Of a DNA stretch of 64,000 bases, positions 17,824 through 27,323 are shown in pieces. Numbering within the stretch: position 1 is the stretch's first letter; the number at the start of each line of letters is the position of its first letter. Location of the stretch: assembly GCF_017815515.1 (NCBI RefSeq), contig NZ_CP072611.1:3162001-3226000 (forward strand), given 5' to 3'. Position numbers and translations under genes: made by a program. The DNA is from Aureimonas populi (GTDB lineage Bacteria; Pseudomonadota; Alphaproteobacteria; Rhizobiales; Rhizobiaceae). Under the pieces are notes generated by a model that ran no database searches, was not told the origin of the DNA, and saw nothing but the letters and a program-made list of their open reading frames with translations.

Positions 17824-17849
17824 CAATGATATGATCATTGTTATTTTTC
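17824..17849 (+). terminator. Hairpin with T-run after the RidA gene
   Basis: ACAATGAT ATG ATCATTGT (17824-17842) is a perfect 8-bp inverted repeat followed by TATTTTTC. It is AT-rich and weak for a terminator but positioned just after the stop codon. Confidence 0.4.
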
Positions 17850-17903
17850 AATGTCTTATGGTGTGCTGTAGCGTACAAACGGATACTGCCGGAGGGGCAA
17901 AAA

Positions 17904-17921
17904 TCACTCCCACTCGATGGT
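17904..17921. repeat. Left attachment-site repeat (copy of guaA 3' end)
   Basis: TCACTCCCACTCGATGGT, 18 bp, identical to 36461-36478, where it is the antisense of the last guaA codons (Thr-Ile-Glu-Trp-Glu-stop). The match ends exactly at 18 bp on both sides. It marks the far end of the element integrated in guaA. Confidence 0.85.
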
Positions 17922-18128
17922 CAATAGGCTTGAGTTCGCATTGTAGTTGTTGGGCTTTCCGCTCGTGCTCCAAACTCATACCAACTGCGATACCACCAAG
18001 CCAAGGGCTCAGGATTCTCGGATTCTATATGGCGATCCTTCCCGCCATAAACGCGCGCGCATCATAAACAAGCGTCGCGAGAATGCAGACCAAAAGAGTC
18101 TGAGCAGCCACCGCATCATATGGAAAAG

Positions 18129-18201
18129 TCCGCCTTAAAAGCGGATTTTTGAGGATGATTAGACGATGGAATCATATTGAAAATTCCGCACTAAGAGCGG
18201 A
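18129..18201 (+). promoter_or_regulatory. Two matching inverted repeats upstream of abiEi
   Basis: TCCGC CTTAAAA GCGGA (18129-18145) and TCCGC ACTAAGA GCGGA (18185-18201) share identical 5-bp arms and a 7-base spacer. They bracket a stretch with TTGAGG (18149) and TCATAT (18172) that could be a weak promoter. AbiEi antitoxins autoregulate by binding inverted repeats, so these are candidate operators. Confidence 0.55.
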
Positions 18202-18210
18202 TAATAAGAT

Positions 18211-19038
18211 ATGATCCGAGTCGAACGATCCGCCCTGTCCTCCTACGCTTCCAGCCTGCTTGCTGCGGGCCAAGGGGTCTTTTCCGCAGACGAAGCGCAG
18301 AAGGCAATCGGCATCAGCCAGGGCGCATTCCTCGACGCCGCCGAGCGGTTGCAACGCCGCGGCCAGCTCATACGACCCCGGCGAGGCTTCTACGTGGTCG
18401 TGCCGCCTCAGCACGCCACGACGGGAGCGCCGCCACCGGAGTGGTATATCGACGCCCTGATGCGCCATGAAAAGCGACCCTACTATGTGGGGCTGCTGGC
18501 GGCAGCGGCGGCCCACGGAGCTTCCCATCAGGCCGTCATGGAGTTTCAGGTCATCACGAACAAGCTCCTGCCCGACATCGAGGCCGGACGGACGCGGATC
18601 GCCTTTTCCTATCGCAAGGACATGGCGACGGTGTCGGCGGGGATCGAGGATCGCAAGACGCAATCGGGCTATATGAAGCTGTCCTCGCCGGAGCTAACGG
18701 TGCTCGATCTGGTGCGCTACCCGCAATCCGGCGCGGGCCTGGACAACATTGCGACGGTGCTTTCCGAACTGGCCGAACGGCTGCAACCGGAAAAGCTCGC
18801 CTCCCTGTCGGGCGCTTTCGAGAAAGCGGTCGTGCAGCGCCTTGGACATCTTCTTAGAAGGCTGGGGCACCCGCAGATAGCTGAAGCAATGTTTGCCGCG
18901 CTGTCGGCGCGCGGCAAACTGCCGTGGGTCGAATTCGATCCTAAACAGGCGGGCGATCCTGATTTGTCGCCGCCGCCATCCGAACGCGATGACCGCTGGC
19001 GCGTGATCGTTCGCCGGCCGCCGGAGATCGACGAATGA
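18211..19038 (+). CDS. abiEi: AbiEi-family antitoxin
   Basis: A 275-residue type IV antitoxin of the AbiE system. Seen: an N-terminal winged helix (FSADEAQKAIGISQGAFLDAA, then RRGQLIRPRRGFYVVVP) and a C-terminal antitoxin domain with WYIDALMRHEKRPYYVGLL, GASHQAVMEFQV, SPELTVLDLVRYP. It represses its own promoter in known systems; matching inverted repeats lie upstream. Its stop overlaps the toxin start by 4 bases (ATGA at 19035), but the toxin gene is truncated, leaving an orphan antitoxin. Confidence 0.88.
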   Translation: MIRVERSALSSYASSLLAAGQGVFSADEAQKAIGISQGAFLDAAERLQRRGQLIRPRRGFYVVVPPQHATTGAPPPEWYIDALMRHEKRPYYVGLLAAAAAHGASHQAVMEFQVITNKLLPDIEAGRTRIAFSYRKDMATVSAGIEDRKTQSGYMKLSSPELTVLDLVRYPQSGAGLDNIATVLSELAERLQPEKLASLSGAFEKAVVQRLGHLLRRLGHPQIAEAMFAALSARGKLPWVEFDPKQAGDPDLSPPPSERDDRWRVIVRRPPEIDE

Positions 19039-19383
19039 TCCCGCAGGACTACATTACCGCCTGGAGCCGCGTCGCGCCGTGGGCAAGCCAGCGGCAGGTC
19101 GAGCAAGACCTCATCATCAGCCGCGCGCTCGTCGCCATCTTCTCCGATCCGTTCCTGCGCGGTGAACTGCGCTTCCGTGGCGGCACGGCGCTCAACAAGC
19201 TGCATTTCCCCGCGCCGCTGCGCTATTCGGAAGACATCGACCTTGTGCGGACGACGGCCGGTCCCATCAGACCGCTATTGGACCAAGGCCACCTTCGTCA
19301 GGGTGATGAACGAACTGATCGACCGGATACCCGGCGAAGAATGGGCGAAGGCCGGGGAAATGCGGGAGCGGTTTGGGGTCTAG
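19035..19383 (+). pseudogene. AbiEii nucleotidyltransferase toxin, truncated
   Basis: The N-terminal 85 residues are normal AbiEii: SQRQVEQDLIISRALVAIF, then motif I GGTALNKLHF and the catalytic-type RYSEDIDLV. After RTTAGPIRPLLDQ (near 19285) the sequence becomes nonsense in this frame, while the +1 frame shows an unrelated-looking end, YWTKATFVRVMNELIDRI to ERFGV, stop at 19383. Intact toxins are about 300 residues. A deletion joining two genes is the simplest reading; the toxin is presumably dead. Confidence 0.75.
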
Positions 19384-19533
19384 TCATCGTCGAATGCCTG
19401 CTTCCCTTTCACGGTCCAGACGCCGCCTTCTGCCAGAACACACTTCTGGCACAGTTCAATCACCATCCTGCCTGAAGCGCCCGCCCACCGGAAAGGTGTG
19501 CTCGACCCCGCCGCGCCACTTGACATTTCCGGC

Positions 19534-19563
19534 TTGTTAAGCATTGGCGCGCTATTGTAGAAT
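19534..19563 (+). promoter_or_regulatory. Candidate promoter of the hsd operon
   Basis: TTGTTA (19534-19539) and TAGAAT (19558-19563), 18 bases apart, 72 bases before the hsdM start. The region 19384-19635 is otherwise without a gene. Weak evidence by position and match only. Confidence 0.35.
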
Positions 19564-19635
19564 GCGTTAAGTCCGGTCGGGCCGAGGCGATCGTCGTCCC
19601 GATGCTCACTTCCGCGCGAATCGGCCAAAGGGTGG

Positions 19636-21675
19636 GTGATTTGCGTGGATCAGGCCGTAGCATCGAAGGCGAAAGTTCTATCGAATTTTGTTTGGCAGAT
19701 TGCCGAAACCCTTCGTGGTGACTTCAAGCAGTCGGAGTACGGCAAGGTTATCTTGCCCTTTGTTGTTCTGCGCCGCCTCGATTGCATCCTCGAACCCACC
19801 AAAGATGCCGTCCTGAAGGCTCATGCCGGATTGCCGCCCGGCATCGACGAACAAACCCGCGATATGATGCTGTATGGCGCCATCGGTGGTGGCATCCGCG
19901 TTTACAACACCAGCCCGCTGACATTTGCCAAAATCAGGGCGCAGAACCCGAGCGACGTTCACAAGAACCTAATTGCCTACATCACGGCCTTCTCGGACTC
20001 GGTTCGGGATGTATTTCTCGACAAGTTCCTCTTTACGGACCAACTGAAGCGGCTCGCCGACGCCACCATCCTATGGAAGGTGTTCGAGAAGTTCGCCGCG
20101 CTCGACCTGCGGCCGGAAGCCGTCTCCACGCTGGCGATGGGCTATCTGTTTGAAGACCTGATCCGCCGCTTCTCGGAAATCTCCAACGAAACCGCTGGCG
20201 AGCACTTCACGCCGCGCGAGGTGATCCGGCTGATCGTGGACCTCATCATCGTCAACGACGATGAAAAACTCCGGGGCCAAGGAATCATCCGGCAGATTTA
20301 CGACCCGGCGTGCGGCACAGGCGGGATGCTCGCGCTCGCAGAGGAAGCCCTGAAGGAGTTCAACCCCGATATCCGCGTCGAGCTTTTCGGCCAGGAGCTG
20401 AACGGCGAGTCCTTCGGCATCTGCAAGTCCGACATGCTGGTGACGGGCCACGACCCGGAAAACATCGCCTTCGGCAACACGCTGACGCAGGATGCCCACA
20501 AGGACCGGCGCTTTCACTACATGCTGTCCAATCCTCCCTATGGCGTGGATTGGAAAAAGTATCAGGAGCCGATCCGGGAGGAGGAGGCGACTCTGGGCAA
20601 GGACGGCCGCTACGGCGCAGGCCTGCCGCGCATCTCGGACGGCCAGCTTCTCTTTCTCCAGCATATGATTTCCAAGATGCGGACCGATGAGGTCGGTTCG
20701 CGCATCGGCATCGTCATGAACGGCTCGCCGCTCTTCACCGGCGGGGCCGGATCGGGCGAAAGCGAAATCCGCCGCTGGATGTTGGAAAACGACTGGATCG
20801 AGGCTATCGTCGCGCTACCGACCGATCTTTTCTACAACACCGGCATCCAAACCTATGTCTGGCTGCTGACCAACCGCAAGGAGCGGGAGCGGCGCGACAA
20901 GGTCCAACTCATCGACGCGTCGGGCGAACGGTTCTGGACACCCATGCGCAAGAGCCTTGGCTCGAAGCGCCGAGAAATCCGCGACGACGGGCGCGAGACC
21001 ATCACGCATATCTTCCACGAGATGGCGAACGGGGGTGGGCCGTGGAGCGCGGTGTCGAAGATTTTCGACGCCACTGATTTTGGCTATCGCGAGATCAGGG
21101 TCGAGCGGCCGCTCCGGCTGAATTTCCAGTCCAGCCCCGAACGCATCGAGCGGCTGAAGCTCGCCAAGGCGTTCCTGAAGCTGGACCCTGCCGACCAGGA
21201 TGACGTGTTGAACGTCATCGCCAATCGTCTGCCGACCACCCTGTTCAAGGAACGCCCTGCATTCGAGGCGGCCTTGACCAAGGCGCTCAAGGGCGCGGGC
21301 GTGAAGATCGGCGCACCGGTCAGAAAAGCCATCCTTTCCGCGCTGTCGGAGCGGGACGAAACTGCCGCCATCTGCCTCGATGGCGACGGTAAGCCGGAGC
21401 CGGACCCGGAACTGCGCGACCATGAGCTTGTGCCGCTCAAGACGGATTGGAAGTACTATGTCGCCCGCGAGGTGACGCCGTTCATGCCGGACGCATGGGT
21501 TGACGAGACCTATCGGGATAACGCCGACAAGGGCGTGGGCCGCGTCGGCTATGAGATCAATTTCAACCGCTACTTCTATCGCTATGTCGCGCCGCGCCCG
21601 CTGGCGGAGATCGACGCCGAGTTAAAGACGCTGGAGACGGACATCGCCAACCTCTTGAAGGAGGTGGCGGGATGA
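19636..21675 (+). CDS. hsdM: Type I restriction-modification methyltransferase subunit HsdM
   Basis: A 679-residue N6-adenine DNA methyltransferase, the modification subunit of a type I system. Seen: HsdM N-terminal helical domain (FVWQIAETLRGDFKQSEYGK), AGEHFTPREVIRLIVDLI, SAM motif I DPACGTGGML at about residue 223, catalytic motif IV NPPYGVDWKKY at about 299. The extra 150 residues at the C-terminus, compared with the common 500-530, match a longer HsdM subgroup. GTG at 19636 or 19645 is the start. Its stop overlaps hsdS by 4 bases. Confidence 0.95.
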   Translation: MICVDQAVASKAKVLSNFVWQIAETLRGDFKQSEYGKVILPFVVLRRLDCILEPTKDAVLKAHAGLPPGIDEQTRDMMLYGAIGGGIRVYNTSPLTFAKIRAQNPSDVHKNLIAYITAFSDSVRDVFLDKFLFTDQLKRLADATILWKVFEKFAALDLRPEAVSTLAMGYLFEDLIRRFSEISNETAGEHFTPREVIRLIVDLIIVNDDEKLRGQGIIRQIYDPACGTGGMLALAEEALKEFNPDIRVELFGQELNGESFGICKSDMLVTGHDPENIAFGNTLTQDAHKDRRFHYMLSNPPYGVDWKKYQEPIREEEATLGKDGRYGAGLPRISDGQLLFLQHMISKMRTDEVGSRIGIVMNGSPLFTGGAGSGESEIRRWMLENDWIEAIVALPTDLFYNTGIQTYVWLLTNRKERERRDKVQLIDASGERFWTPMRKSLGSKRREIRDDGRETITHIFHEMANGGGPWSAVSKIFDATDFGYREIRVERPLRLNFQSSPERIERLKLAKAFLKLDPADQDDVLNVIANRLPTTLFKERPAFEAALTKALKGAGVKIGAPVRKAILSALSERDETAAICLDGDGKPEPDPELRDHELVPLKTDWKYYVAREVTPFMPDAWVDETYRDNADKGVGRVGYEINFNRYFYRYVAPRPLAEIDAELKTLETDIANLLKEVAG

Positions 21676-23510
21676 GCTTCTGGTCAGCGAAAGAGACAAC
21701 GGAACTGAGGCCGCTCAAATACCTGGCGCGGTTCAATCCCGAAGTGTTGTCCGAGGATACAAACCCGGATTTCGAGTTCGACTATATCGACATTGGAGGC
21801 GTTACGCTCGAAGACGGTGTGCGCCACAAGGAGACAATGCGCTTTGAAACTGCGCCGAGCAGGGCGAGAAAGCCAGTCCGCTCGGGCGATGTGATCGTTT
21901 CCACCGTCCGAACATACCTCAAGGCCGTCGCCAGGATCGACGAAACCCATAACGGTGCAATCGTCTCCACCGGCTTCGCCGTGCTTCGACCGAACGCCGA
22001 TGTTGATGCGGGTTATCTCTATCGGCTTTGCCAAGCAAATGCCTTTGTCTCAGACGTAGAGGCCCGATCAACGGGCGTGAGCTATCCAGCGATCAACCCT
22101 TCGGCTCTTGCGGCGATCAAGGTTCCCTTTCCCGACCTCGCCACCCAGAAGGCCATTGCCGCCTTCCTCGACCGCGAAGCCGCCCGCATCGACAAGCTGA
22201 TCGCGAAGAAGGAGCGCCAAGTCGAACTTCTTCTTCAAAAATCAGCCAGTTGGCTTGACGATTTGACTTTTGGAGCGCGGACGGCCACGCCGGGTCAACT
22301 CGTCCCATTCAAGTGGATATGCAGAATCCCGAATGGTCAGGTTGATCCAACCGACCCCGACTGGGCTGATCTCCCACTTGTCGCTCCAAATCACATTGAG
22401 CAAGGAACCGGGCGCCTCCTCTACACCGAAACAGCTCGCGAGCAGGGTGCAGATAGTGGGAAATATGCGTTCCCTGCTGACACCGTTGTATACAGTAAGA
22501 TCAGACCTAATTTGGCCAAAGCGTGCATTGTGCCTCACGCAGGTCTGTGTAGCGCGGATATGTATCCCATCATTCCTGCCGCACGTTTGCGGCCAATGTT
22601 CCTGCTGATGCAGCTTCTTTCACGAAAGTTCACCGACTGGGCAACGACTGAGTCCATGCGTGTGGCGATGCCGAAAATAAATCGTGAGACAATCGGCACG
22701 TTCCGCCTTCTCGTGCCGCCGATTGAGATTCAGGATCAGGCCATCGGAACCTATCTGACAGTAAGAAAGTGCATTGAAGACGGCCGCGAGGCCATTATCC
22801 AATCGCTGTCCCTGCTGAGAGAACACCGCGCCGCCCTCATTACCGCAGCCGTCGCGGGCCAGATCGACATCCGCGAAAATCTGCCGGCCGTTACATCCAC
22901 GTCAGACCGGGACAGATTCCGCCTCGTCGTTGGAGCGGAGATCATCCACCGACTACCCGACAATCCGAAGCGCGCGCGAGTGAAGGTGCATAAGATCACC
23001 TACCTTGCCGAAACGCATCTCGGCATCGACGCGCTTCGGGGGAACTATCTCCGCGAGGCAGCGGGGCCGCTCGACCGTGCTTTGAGAGAAGAAACGGAAC
23101 GCAGCCTTGAAGCCGCAGGCTACTATCGAGCCAATCAGACGGATGGAACTGGCACCGCCGTTACTTATTCGCCGCTCGCGAAGGCTGGGCAGCACAAAGC
23201 TGAACTTGCCACCTTGTTAGGCTCCAAGGCCGAGGCGCTACGCAAACTGATCGCTATGCTCGCCGACCTTGACCGCCGCGCAACCGAAGCTGTCGCCACG
23301 CTCTACGCTGTCTGGAACGACGCCTTGATTGACGGCGAAACACCTGACGACGCAGCGATCATCAACGGTGTGCTGCACGAGTGGCATACAGAGAAGGGCG
23401 AGAAGTTCACCGCCGCCGACTTGAACATTTGGCTTGCATGGATGAGACGCCGTAACCTGATTCCGCGCGGCCAAGGGCCAAGAACAACAACTGGACGCTT
23501 GTTCGTGTGA
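21672..23510 (+). CDS. hsdS: Type I specificity subunit HsdS with C-terminal extension
   Basis: A 612-residue DNA-recognition subunit. Two target-recognition domains (about 1-155 and 210-355), each followed by a conserved helix: PDLATQKAIAAFLDREAARI with KLIAKKERQVELLLQK, and IQDQAIGTYLTVRK with LLREHRAALITAAVAGQIDI. Normal HsdS ends there near residue 400. About 210 further residues follow (from ENLPAVTSTSDRD), containing RVKVHKITYLAETHLGI and ADLNIWLAWMRRRNLIP, which I cannot assign. Translationally coupled to hsdM. The second recognition domain looks less GC-rich than its flanks, typical of domain exchange. Confidence 0.92.
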   Translation: MSFWSAKETTELRPLKYLARFNPEVLSEDTNPDFEFDYIDIGGVTLEDGVRHKETMRFETAPSRARKPVRSGDVIVSTVRTYLKAVARIDETHNGAIVSTGFAVLRPNADVDAGYLYRLCQANAFVSDVEARSTGVSYPAINPSALAAIKVPFPDLATQKAIAAFLDREAARIDKLIAKKERQVELLLQKSASWLDDLTFGARTATPGQLVPFKWICRIPNGQVDPTDPDWADLPLVAPNHIEQGTGRLLYTETAREQGADSGKYAFPADTVVYSKIRPNLAKACIVPHAGLCSADMYPIIPAARLRPMFLLMQLLSRKFTDWATTESMRVAMPKINRETIGTFRLLVPPIEIQDQAIGTYLTVRKCIEDGREAIIQSLSLLREHRAALITAAVAGQIDIRENLPAVTSTSDRDRFRLVVGAEIIHRLPDNPKRARVKVHKITYLAETHLGIDALRGNYLREAAGPLDRALREETERSLEAAGYYRANQTDGTGTAVTYSPLAKAGQHKAELATLLGSKAEALRKLIAMLADLDRRATEAVATLYAVWNDALIDGETPDDAAIINGVLHEWHTEKGEKFTAADLNIWLAWMRRRNLIPRGQGPRTTTGRLFV

Positions 23511-23520
23511 GGTGATTTCG

Positions 23521-24237
23521 ATGAAGCAATTCCATGGGACCATTGAAGAGCTGAAGGCATTGATCGAAACCTGCGGATTGGCCGGAGAGTGGTCGGAAAG
23601 GCCCGAAAACGGCTTGCACTGCTACCGGGCCAAGACTGGCGAAATACTTAACTGGTGGCCTTCAAAGGGGACCGTGCAGATTCAGGGTAAAAACCCGGAT
23701 GATTTTCGCGATAAGCTCGCGAGTGCTTCAGGTGCTCCGATTACGCCAAAACCAGTCTCCACCACGGCCACCGCAAAGATTTTCCTTGTTCATGGGCATG
23801 ATCGAGAAGCCCGCGACCAGCTTGAATTGGTGTTGATGCGCCTTGGGCTTCAGCCCTTTATCCTTCAGAATGCAGACGGAGGCAGCAAGACGATCATTGA
23901 GGCGCTGGAGCAGCATATCTACGAAGAAGCTGCCTTCGGCATCGTTCTTTTGACGCCCGATGACTTCGGCTACCCAAAGACGAAAGGCGAAGCGGACAGA
24001 CAGCCTCGCGCTCGACAGAACGTAATTCTTGAAATGGGAATGATCATGGCGGCGCTCGGTCGCGCACGCATGGTGATCCTGAAAAAGGGAGCGCTCGAAT
24101 TGCCGTCAGATGCGAACGGAATTCTCTACATTGAGTTCAACGACCATGTGCGCGAGATCGTCCCAAAACTAGCCCAGCGCCTCCAAGGAGGTGGATTTCA
24201 GATCGACCCAGCCAAGATTGCGGCGGCGTCAGCATGA
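23521..24237 (+). CDS. TIR-like nucleotide-binding protein (PF10137 type) inside the hsd operon
   Basis: A 238-residue protein. Residues 1-70 form a small domain with [15 protein letters not shown], reminiscent of a TBP-like fold (inference). Residues 86-225 are a TIR-like domain of the predicted nucleotide-binding/CAP12-TIR family: IFLVHGHD (87-94), [12 protein letters not shown] with E127 as candidate NADase glutamate, [13 protein letters not shown] (139-151), [11 protein letters not shown] (163-173) and [14 protein letters not shown]. It starts 10 bases after hsdS, with a GAGGTGAT ribosome binding site, and overlaps hsdR by 4 bases, so it is an integral operon gene. Relatives deplete NAD(P) during phage defence; here it may act when restriction fails. 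That role is inference. Confidence 0.85.
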   Translation: MKQFHGTIEELKALIETCGLAGEWSERPENGLHCYRAKTGEILNWWPSKGTVQIQGKNPDDFRDKLASASGAPITPKPVSTTATAKIFLVHGHDREARDQLELVLMRLGLQPFILQNADGGSKTIIEALEQHIYEEAAFGIVLLTPDDFGYPKTKGEADRQPRARQNVILEMGMIMAALGRARMVILKKGALELPSDANGILYIEFNDHVREIVPKLAQRLQGGGFQIDPAKIAAASA

Positions 24238-27200
24238 ATTACGAACAGCCATCTATCTCCCACCCTTACGCCAAGGGATTTTACGAAGACAACGTCCACC
24301 GGGAGGAAGTGCTGGAGGTTCATCTGTGCAAGGCGCTGGTGGAACACCAAGGTTATCGTTCGCGCCGTCCCGAGAACTATGACCGCGCCTCCGCGCTCGA
24401 CAAGACCCTGGTGATCGAGTTCGTCAAGGCGACGCAACCTGACGAATGGGCGAAGCTGGAAGGCCATTACGGTCCTTCCGCCGAAACCGAGTTCTTCAAG
24501 CAGCTTGAGCAGGGATTGAAGCAGCGCGGCACGTTGGATGTGTTGCGCAACGGGCTGAAGCTGGTTCCAAGCCTGAAGTTCTTCCTTGCCGCCTTCAAAC
24601 CGGCGTCCGGCGTCAACCCGGCTTTGGTGGCACTGTTCGAGAGCAATATCCTCAGCGTCATCAATCAGTTCCGCTACAGCGCGAAGAACGAGAACGCTAT
24701 AGACGTGGGATTGTTCGTCAACGGCTTGCCCGTGGCGACGCTGGAACTGAAGAATACCCTGACCGGCCAGAATTTCCGTCATGCCGAGCGCCAGTATCGC
24801 CATGATCGAGCGCCCGCCAATGAACCTCTGCTGACGTTCAAGCGAGGGGCCTTGGTCCATTTCGCGGTGGATCAGGACAACGTGTCCATGACCACCCGCC
24901 TACAGAACGGCAAGACCCGGTTCCTGCCCTTCAATCGTGGGCATGATGGCGGCGCGGGTAACCCGGATGTCGACGGGGAGTTTCGCGTTGCCTATCTCTG
25001 GGCCGACCAGCCCGAAGGGCGGGCGATTTTCTCCCGCGAAATCCTTCTGGATATCATCGGGCGGTTTCTCCACCTCGACGGCACGAACGGCAAGGAAGCG
25101 CTGATCTTTCCGCGTTTCCATCAGATCGACGCGGTTCTGAAAATGCTGGCCCATGCCCGCGTCAACGGTAGTGGCAACAACTATCTGATCCAGCATTCGG
25201 CGGGATCGGGAAAATCCAACACGATCGCCTGGACGGCGCATCGGCTGGTGACGCTGCACGATCCGTCCGACCAGCCGATTTTCGACACCGCGATCGTGGT
25301 GACGGATCGCGTCGTTCTCGACCGCCAGCTTCAGAATACCATTGCCCAGTTCGAGCAGACGCCCGGCGTCGTCCGCAAGATCGACGGAACCTCACGGCAG
25401 TTGAAGGCGGCGATCGAGGGGCAGGCGAAGATCATCATCACCACGATCCAGAAGTTTTCGACCGAGCATCTTCGCGTCATCAGTGGACAGGGAACGCGGC
25501 GGTTCGCCGTGCTGATCGACGAGGCGCATGGTTCTCAGTCCGGCAAGAGCGCCCAGGCGTTAAGCGACGCCCTCAGCCGCGATGAAGAGGCCGGGACGCC
25601 CGATGAGATCGAAGTCTTGATCGCGGAATACCAACGCCAACGTGGCCCGCAGGCGAACATCAGTTACTTCGCCTTCACGGCGACGCCCCGCAACGTCACG
25701 CTTGAGCGTTTCGGCTCGACCGGCACGGACGGCCTCCCGCATCCGTTTCACCTCTATTCCATGCGGCAGGCAATCGAGGAGGGTTTCATCCTGGACGTGC
25801 TTCAGAACTATATGACCTACAAGGCGTATTACGCCCTGGAAAAGACTATCGACGATGACCCCGAACTGGATACGCGCCGCGCGCAACGGAAAGTCGCACG
25901 GTTCGCGGCCCTGCACCCGACCGCCCTGAGCCAGAAGGTCGAGGTGATGGTCGAGCATTTCCAGCGCCATGTCAGGCCGGAACTGGATGGCCAGGCGAAG
26001 GCCATGATCGTGACCTCAAGCCGGGAAAGCGCCCTTCGCTATTATTTCGCGCTCAAGACCTACATCGAAGACAAGGGATATAGCGACCTCAGGGCGCTCA
26101 CCGCCTTCTCCGGCGAGTTGCACGTCGATGGCAATACCTACACCGAGGCTGAGTTGAACGGATTCGGCGAAAGCGAGTTGCCCAAGCGCTTCGATACCCC
26201 GGAATATCAAATCCTCATCGTCGCGGAGAAATATCAGACCGGCTTTGACCAGCCGAAATTGTCCGGGATGTATATCGACAAGAAGCTGGCGGGGTTGCAG
26301 GCGGTCCAGACCCTGTCCCGGCTGAACAGGATTTACCAAGGTAAGGAACGAACCTTCATCCTCGATTTCCAGAACACGATGGATGATATCAAGGAAGCGT
26401 TCCGCCCCTTCTACGAGGTATCCAGCCTCGAAGCGGTTTCAGACAAGAACCAGATCTATCAGTTGGAGACGCGCATCCGTACGTTCGGCTATCTCGACAG
26501 CAGCGAGATCGAGCGATTTGCCACGACCTTCTTCAAGGGAACGCTGGCCACTCAGGATCGCGTAACGCTGGAATCTCTGGTCCGCAACGCCGTGGCGCGG
26601 TTTGAAGCCGAGGACGACGAAGGCCGGCAGGAAGAGTTCAGGCAGCTTTTGAGAAGCTACAAGCGGTTCTACAGCTTCGTCGCGCAAATTGTCCGGCTGG
26701 GAGATACCAGCTTGGAAAAGCTCTATGCCTACACCGACTGGCTGGACCGGATGTTGCCCAATCGGGAACAACCGCCGGAAGTCGAGATCACGGATGAAAT
26801 GCTGCGCCTGCGCGCTTTCCGCGTTCAACAGAAAGAAGTTGGCTCCGCGTCGCTTGCAGCGGGCGACACCGTGCCGCTCACCGCGATCAGTGAATTTGGG
26901 GCCAAGCCCTATACTGAAGATGAAGCGAAGGCTCTTTCGGAGATTGTCCGGTCCTTCAATGACCGGCACGGGACGCAGTTCACGGAAGAGGATTTCATCC
27001 GCCTCGAACAGGTGAAGCGCAAGGCGCTTGATGAGGAAATGGCGGCGGTGTTGCGGAACAATCCGCCCGATGTCTCCCGCCCGACCTTCGTGCGCCGCCT
27101 TCTCGAAGAGACGATCAAGCAATATCAGCGCGACAGCAGCCTTCAAAGCATCATCATGACGAATGCAGAAGATCGCGATCGCATCTTCAACCACCTCTTC

Positions 27201-27242
27201 AGCCGGGCCTTGCGCGAGGTGCGCGAAACACAAATACCCTGA
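24234..27242 (+). CDS. hsdR: Type I restriction endonuclease subunit HsdR
   Basis: A 1002-residue ATP-dependent translocase/nuclease. N-terminal nuclease region with VDVGL-like strand and LELKN (residues near 170), Walker A SAGSGKSN at about 322, DEAH box at about 429, motif III AFTATP, and C-terminal helicase motifs including [20 protein letters not shown] and [10 protein letters not shown]. All motifs are intact, so the enzyme should be active. It is coupled to the TIR-like gene by an ATGA overlap. The three subunits together cut unmodified DNA at a distance from the HsdS site. Confidence 0.95.
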   Translation: MNYEQPSISHPYAKGFYEDNVHREEVLEVHLCKALVEHQGYRSRRPENYDRASALDKTLVIEFVKATQPDEWAKLEGHYGPSAETEFFKQLEQGLKQRGTLDVLRNGLKLVPSLKFFLAAFKPASGVNPALVALFESNILSVINQFRYSAKNENAIDVGLFVNGLPVATLELKNTLTGQNFRHAERQYRHDRAPANEPLLTFKRGALVHFAVDQDNVSMTTRLQNGKTRFLPFNRGHDGGAGNPDVDGEFRVAYLWADQPEGRAIFSREILLDIIGRFLHLDGTNGKEALIFPRFHQIDAVLKMLAHARVNGSGNNYLIQHSAGSGKSNTIAWTAHRLVTLHDPSDQPIFDTAIVVTDRVVLDRQLQNTIAQFEQTPGVVRKIDGTSRQLKAAIEGQAKIIITTIQKFSTEHLRVISGQGTRRFAVLIDEAHGSQSGKSAQALSDALSRDEEAGTPDEIEVLIAEYQRQRGPQANISYFAFTATPRNVTLERFGSTGTDGLPHPFHLYSMRQAIEEGFILDVLQNYMTYKAYYALEKTIDDDPELDTRRAQRKVARFAALHPTALSQKVEVMVEHFQRHVRPELDGQAKAMIVTSSRESALRYYFALKTYIEDKGYSDLRALTAFSGELHVDGNTYTEAELNGFGESELPKRFDTPEYQILIVAEKYQTGFDQPKLSGMYIDKKLAGLQAVQTLSRLNRIYQGKERTFILDFQNTMDDIKEAFRPFYEVSSLEAVSDKNQIYQLETRIRTFGYLDSSEIERFATTFFKGTLATQDRVTLESLVRNAVARFEAEDDEGRQEEFRQLLRSYKRFYSFVAQIVRLGDTSLEKLYAYTDWLDRMLPNREQPPEVEITDEMLRLRAFRVQQKEVGSASLAAGDTVPLTAISEFGAKPYTEDEAKALSEIVRSFNDRHGTQFTEEDFIRLEQVKRKALDEEMAAVLRNNPPDVSRPTFVRRLLEETIKQYQRDSSLQSIIMTNAEDRDRIFNHLFSRALREVRETQIP

Positions 27243-27323
27243 TACAGGTTGCTCTTGCACGGCGTTGCCACGCGATGGAGGGCAGCCGCCTGTCCGACGA
27301 TTCCGTGCCAAAACCGGGCGCAC

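Noticed and set aside
11650..17876. TGCTGTAGCGTAC shared by the 3' end of the epimerase and the spacer after RidA
   Set aside because: A 13-base match is expected by chance many times in 64 kb; no structure accompanies it.
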